DNA of 64,000 nt from contig NC_079499.1 in NCBI RefSeq assembly GCF_030052815.1, positions 83,057,183-83,121,182 of the forward strand. The letters run 5' to 3'. The translations under genes and the position numbers were made by a program. Origin of the DNA: Hevea brasiliensis. Lineage: Eukaryota; Streptophyta; Magnoliopsida; Malpighiales; Euphorbiaceae. Below are positions 60,779 through 64,000 of this stretch, piece by piece; within the stretch, counting starts at the first letter, position 1; the number at the start of each line of letters is the position of its first letter. The notes beneath the pieces were generated by a model. It searched no databases. It saw only the letters and a program-made list of their open reading frames with translations, and was not told the origin of the DNA.

Positions 60779-61378
60779 AGGTAGACAGACAGACAGGGCA
60801 GCAGACTAGGCTGCTAGTACCTCCAGTGAGAGATTTTTCGGGTATAACGAGTATACCGCTTTTTGCATTTTGTACTGTAATGTATGACACTGTATGTACA
60901 TATTGTTTTTGGTTTTGAGCAGTTGTAAATTCAAATTGTACTTTGAAGTTGTAAAATAATTATGAGCTGTTTTGACTTGTAAAAGCTGTATTATATTTCC
61001 TTATCTCAGACTTTGAAAAATTTCTATGGAATTGAGTTGATAAATTGTTGTGTTGAGAAATGTATTGAAGTTGAGATTTGGAAATTTATTGAAGTGCTTT
61101 TTACAGGTTTTCTGAAGAACTGTTTTGTTAAAAATACAGATGGCACTCTGCCAAAATTTTTACAGAAATTCCAAATAAACCAAATGAGTTAGTTGTTTCA
61201 CTTCAGTTCACCAAAGTCTTTAACACCTGTAAATAGTGCTCACCACTGTAAAAGAAGTAAGAAAAGTTTTTTAAAATCCCTTGTAGTGTATTTAATGGGT
61301 TATCAGTAGACGGAGTTGGTAATTCATTAGGTATACTACGGGATCATGTTATGCCTTACAGAGGGGTAGGGTGTGACA

Positions 61379-61383
61379 AAGAA
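61379..61383. repeat. Target duplication aagaa, right copy (sC-2)
   Basis: Matches 57426-57430 directly before sC-2. Confidence 0.88.
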
Positions 61384-63005
61384 GAAGAGAGAATGAGGGC
61401 TTTAAGGGTGGTGGCACCAAGGGAGGCAGTAACTGGTTGTGTTGTTTTCTTTTCATAACAACACATATATAGCTAGGTCAACACATTAAACCCTTGCCAC
61501 ATGTTACCCTCTGATTGGTTCTAGGTTTAATTGACCCAATCACATTGTGCCAAGTGTCAAACCTATAATTAATCTCAATTTTAATCATCTTACATGATTA
61601 AAAAATATTTGGCAAGTTTATGTGTAGTGCCACATGTTACCATCTCATGGTGCCACATGTCACCCTGTGAAATGACCAAAATGCCCCTGTGTCTTAATTT
61701 TGAGTTCTCAACCCAAAATAATTATTTCTCTTCTTCTAATCAATTTATATCAAATATAAATCAATTAATTAATCTTTATTAATTAATTTCTCATTAATTA
61801 AATTTATATTTAAACACTTTAAATATAAATTTAACTTATACTATACATCCAATAACCTAGATTTGATTTCAAGTCATGCTAGGGACTTTGCAATCTAATT
61901 GCAAACCAAACCTATTTAATTAATCAATTAAACTCTTTAATTAATTAACTAAATCATATTTAATTAGGTGATAACTTGTGTATATGTGTGACTTAGGCTC
62001 ATCACTAATTGGCAATGAGATATGATATCAACTCTTAATTTCATCAGAACTCTTTCTTACGATAAATGATTTCTCTAAATCATTTTATGCACCTCATAAA
62101 TCATGGTTAACACCTAGCATAGCATGCCATGGCCGCCCAATTAGTAATAAGGTTTACCTTAAATGAACCTATAATCATATGTTACCATGCACTAGAATCT
62201 CTTTATTGCAAAATCTCAACTCAAGCTAGAGTCATGGTTTATGTCAAACTCCATTTGTTATGAATATTATGTTCTCTTTTAATTCTAGTTCTTGATTAAA
62301 AGATTTTTCTCATCAGAAACTCTTTTCTGATTAAATCTATCTGTTCTGGCCAGGAACTTGAAACATCAAGAACAATTAAATGAACAAATGATTTTATCTC
62401 TATTTACTTAGAGGAACAGATTCCATCTTGATTAACACCTACCTCCATATATAACTAGTAGGATCCAACACATGCCCATATACCCATACACAGTACAAGT
62501 AAGAAATCAGTATCAAACTCAAACCACCTATATACAAGATAACTCTAATATCTCAGGTATAAAGATTATATGCACTGATATGATTTATGACAATGCATTG
62601 ACAAGAGTAAACTCCATGTGCTTGTCATAAGTGTCACTGGTTCGACCTACTTATCATGTATAAGTGCCTATCATGTTTGTTATATGGCATGAGACTCACC
62701 ATTCCATCTTATCTATATCCCATGCAAATAACTTGGGAACAAACATGAATACAATCTTTCTAGATAAGTCATGTCTTTATTATAAAGTATCCTCAATTGT
62801 GAACCTATTTATGATACTTTGTACTAGAAATACTATCACTCATATTCTTAACAACTTAAGAATAGAATTTCTAATAAAATATTAATGGACCTTTTCTATT
62901 ACACATAAATATATTATGTAAACAGAAAAGTGGAAATGCCTTTTATTAATAAAAACATGTACAAGATACATACTAAATGATATGCTCTAGGGCATAATAC
63001 TAACA
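61384..63005 (-). repeat. CO-3 3' LTR, head portion
   Basis: Minus-strand start TGTTAGTATTATGCCC at 63005. It matches the first about 1.6 kb of the CO-2 LTR and joins 57430 when sC-2 is removed. No gene. Confidence 0.92.
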
Positions 63006-63015
63006 ATCTCCCACT
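63006..63015 (-). other. CO-3 polypurine tract
   Basis: Minus-strand AGTGGGAGAT directly before the 3' LTR. Confidence 0.82.
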
Positions 63016-64000
63016 AGCACTAGAGCCATTCATTACAATATCTTTGACCCATCTTCTCAAAATGTCAGTCTAGCTGAGTCTGTAACATAGGCTTAGTGAA
63101 TGGATCAGTTGGATTTTTAGCTGATGCTATTTTGTGCATGGCTACATCGGCTCATCCAATTATTTCTCTTATAATGTGGTAGCGCCTTTCTATGTGTTTG
63201 GATTTCTAGTGAGACCTTGGTTCCTTAGCTTGTATGACTGCTCCATTCTTGTCGCAGTGTAGTGGAACTACTGACTCAATGGAAGAAACTACTGCAAGTT
63301 CTGTCATGAACTTCTTTATCCAAACAGCTTCCTTTGCAGCATCTGATGCAATAATATACTCAGCCTCGGTAGTGGAATTTGCAGTCGTGCTCTGTTTGGA
63401 ACTCTTCCAACTGACTGCACCTCCATTACAAATGAACACATATCCAGAGGTAGACTTTCTATCATCAATATCTGATTGGAAATCAGAATCAGTATAACCA
63501 TCCAATTGCAAGTCTCCACCTCCATAAATCAAGAATAAATCCTTAATTCTTCTCAAGTACTTAAGGATATTCTTGTGACTATCGATGTTCCAAACTTGGA
63601 TTGGATTGATACCGCTAGTCAAACTAATAAAGATATGCGATATCCAAATTTAGTACACAACATTGCAGATATTAAACTTCCAATAGCCGAAGCATATGGA
63701 ATCCTAGCCATTTTATCTCTTTCTTCAGGTGTCTTTGGAGACATCTCTTTAGAAAGATAGATACCATGTCTCACTGATAACAATCCTCTCTTGGAATCAA
63801 GCATGTTCAGCCTCTTTAACACCTTTTTTCAAGTATAGACTTTGGGATAAACCAATTATTCTTTTCGCTCTATCTCTATAGATGCGAATCCCAAGAATAT
63901 AGGTTGCCTCCCCTAAGTCTTTCATGGGGAATGTATTTGGCAACCATACCTTTACAGTTGTCAACATACTTGTGTCATTACCCATCAATAGTATATCATC
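63016..64000 (-). pseudogene. CO-3 pol 3' end: RT tail and RNase H (broken, runs off the window)
   Basis: From the window edge: MMGNDTSMLTTVKVWL after the RT active site, YILGIRIYRDRAKRIIGLSQ, a frameshift near 63825, MARIPYASAIGSLISAML, a shift near 63625, then ILKYLRRIKDLFLIYGGGDL, DGYTDSDFQSDIDD, KSTSGYVF and an intact STTEAEYIIASDAAKEAVW RNase H motif. It keeps the RNase H acidic residues that CO-1 has lost. Breaks near 63206 separate it from the C-terminal tail. Confidence 0.9.

Larger units (their letters stand above)
57431..61378 (+). mobile_element. sC-2: solo LTR of Tekay family C (3.95 kb)
   Basis: Starts CGTAACACCC (TG changed to CG) and ends GGTGTGACA, bounded by aagaa at 57426-57430 and 61379-61383. 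No internal region remains. It carries the 5S-like block (57605-57660), degenerate repeats from about 58910, small hairpins (60110-60295), a private 47-base tandem repeat (60375-60570) and twin hairpins (60739-60778). No gene. Confidence 0.93.
56943..64000 (-). mobile_element. CO-3: 3' part of a Ty1/copia element, minus strand
   Basis: 3' LTR (56943-63005) split by solo LTR sC-2, then polypurine tract and pol end running out of the window. Same family as CO-1 and CO-2 but more diverged in the LTR. Without sC-2 the LTR is about 2.11 kb. Confidence 0.93.

Noticed and set aside
1..64000. Integrated pararetrovirus or host gene fragments
   Set aside because: All RT segments belong to elements with integrase, LTRs, tRNA primer sites and five-base duplications, and no stretch is left over that looks like a cellular gene or a viral coat or movement gene.

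Overview
The window is plant nuclear DNA made entirely of transposable elements. I see no host gene, tRNA, rRNA gene or CRISPR array. Every coding segment is a broken piece of an LTR-retrotransposon polyprotein. These are Ty1/copia with integrase before RT, Ty3/gypsy chromoviruses with a C-terminal chromodomain (Tekay/Del-like, LTRs of 3.2-3.9 kb), an Athila/Tat-like gypsy element with an Asp-tRNA primer site, and a gag-only remnant of another gypsy element. AT-richness, element types and LTR lengths suggest heterochromatin of a eudicot, perhaps a woody one. I cannot name the species.

Working names: CO-1/2/3 are three copies of one copia family. TK-A1 and TK-A2 are Tekay family A, TK-B1 is family B, TK-C1 is family C, and sC-1 and sC-2 are solo LTRs of family C. 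GY-5 is the gag-bearing remnant and AT-1 the Athila/Tat-like element.

Layout: CO-1 3' end (1-2977) lies in the integrase of TK-A1 (2978-11367), whose 3' LTR also holds solo LTR sC-1 (5357-9246). TK-A1 lies in the 5' LTR of TK-B1 (11368-22403). TK-B1 lies in the 3' pol of TK-A2 (minus strand, 22404-40165), whose gag holds the complete CO-2 (26740-36700). TK-A2 lies in the 5' LTR of GY-5 (40166-42718), whose gag was broken by AT-1 (LTR about 42719-44334, gag from 44485). AT-1 gag was hit by the complete TK-C1 (minus, 44670-56907) and, 35 bases on, by CO-3 (minus, from 56943 past the window end). The LTR of CO-3 holds solo LTR sC-2 (57431-61378). Five-base target duplications seen on both sides support four insertions: gtgca (CO-2), taaag (sC-1), tacaa (TK-C1) and aagaa (sC-2). 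The nest is five layers deep on the left.

No element is autonomous as read: each polyprotein carries stops and frameshifts, and many stops look like C-to-T (or G-to-A) changes. The most interesting signals are in the Tekay LTRs. A block about 170 bases from the LTR start, found in all seven LTR heads of three families, resembles the internal promoter of 5S rRNA. Two adjacent hairpins near the LTR 3' end keep pairing although stem I differs in sequence between families. Arrays of small hairpins lie upstream of them. Family A also has a GT-AG interruption of 74-75 bases in integrase, present in both copies.
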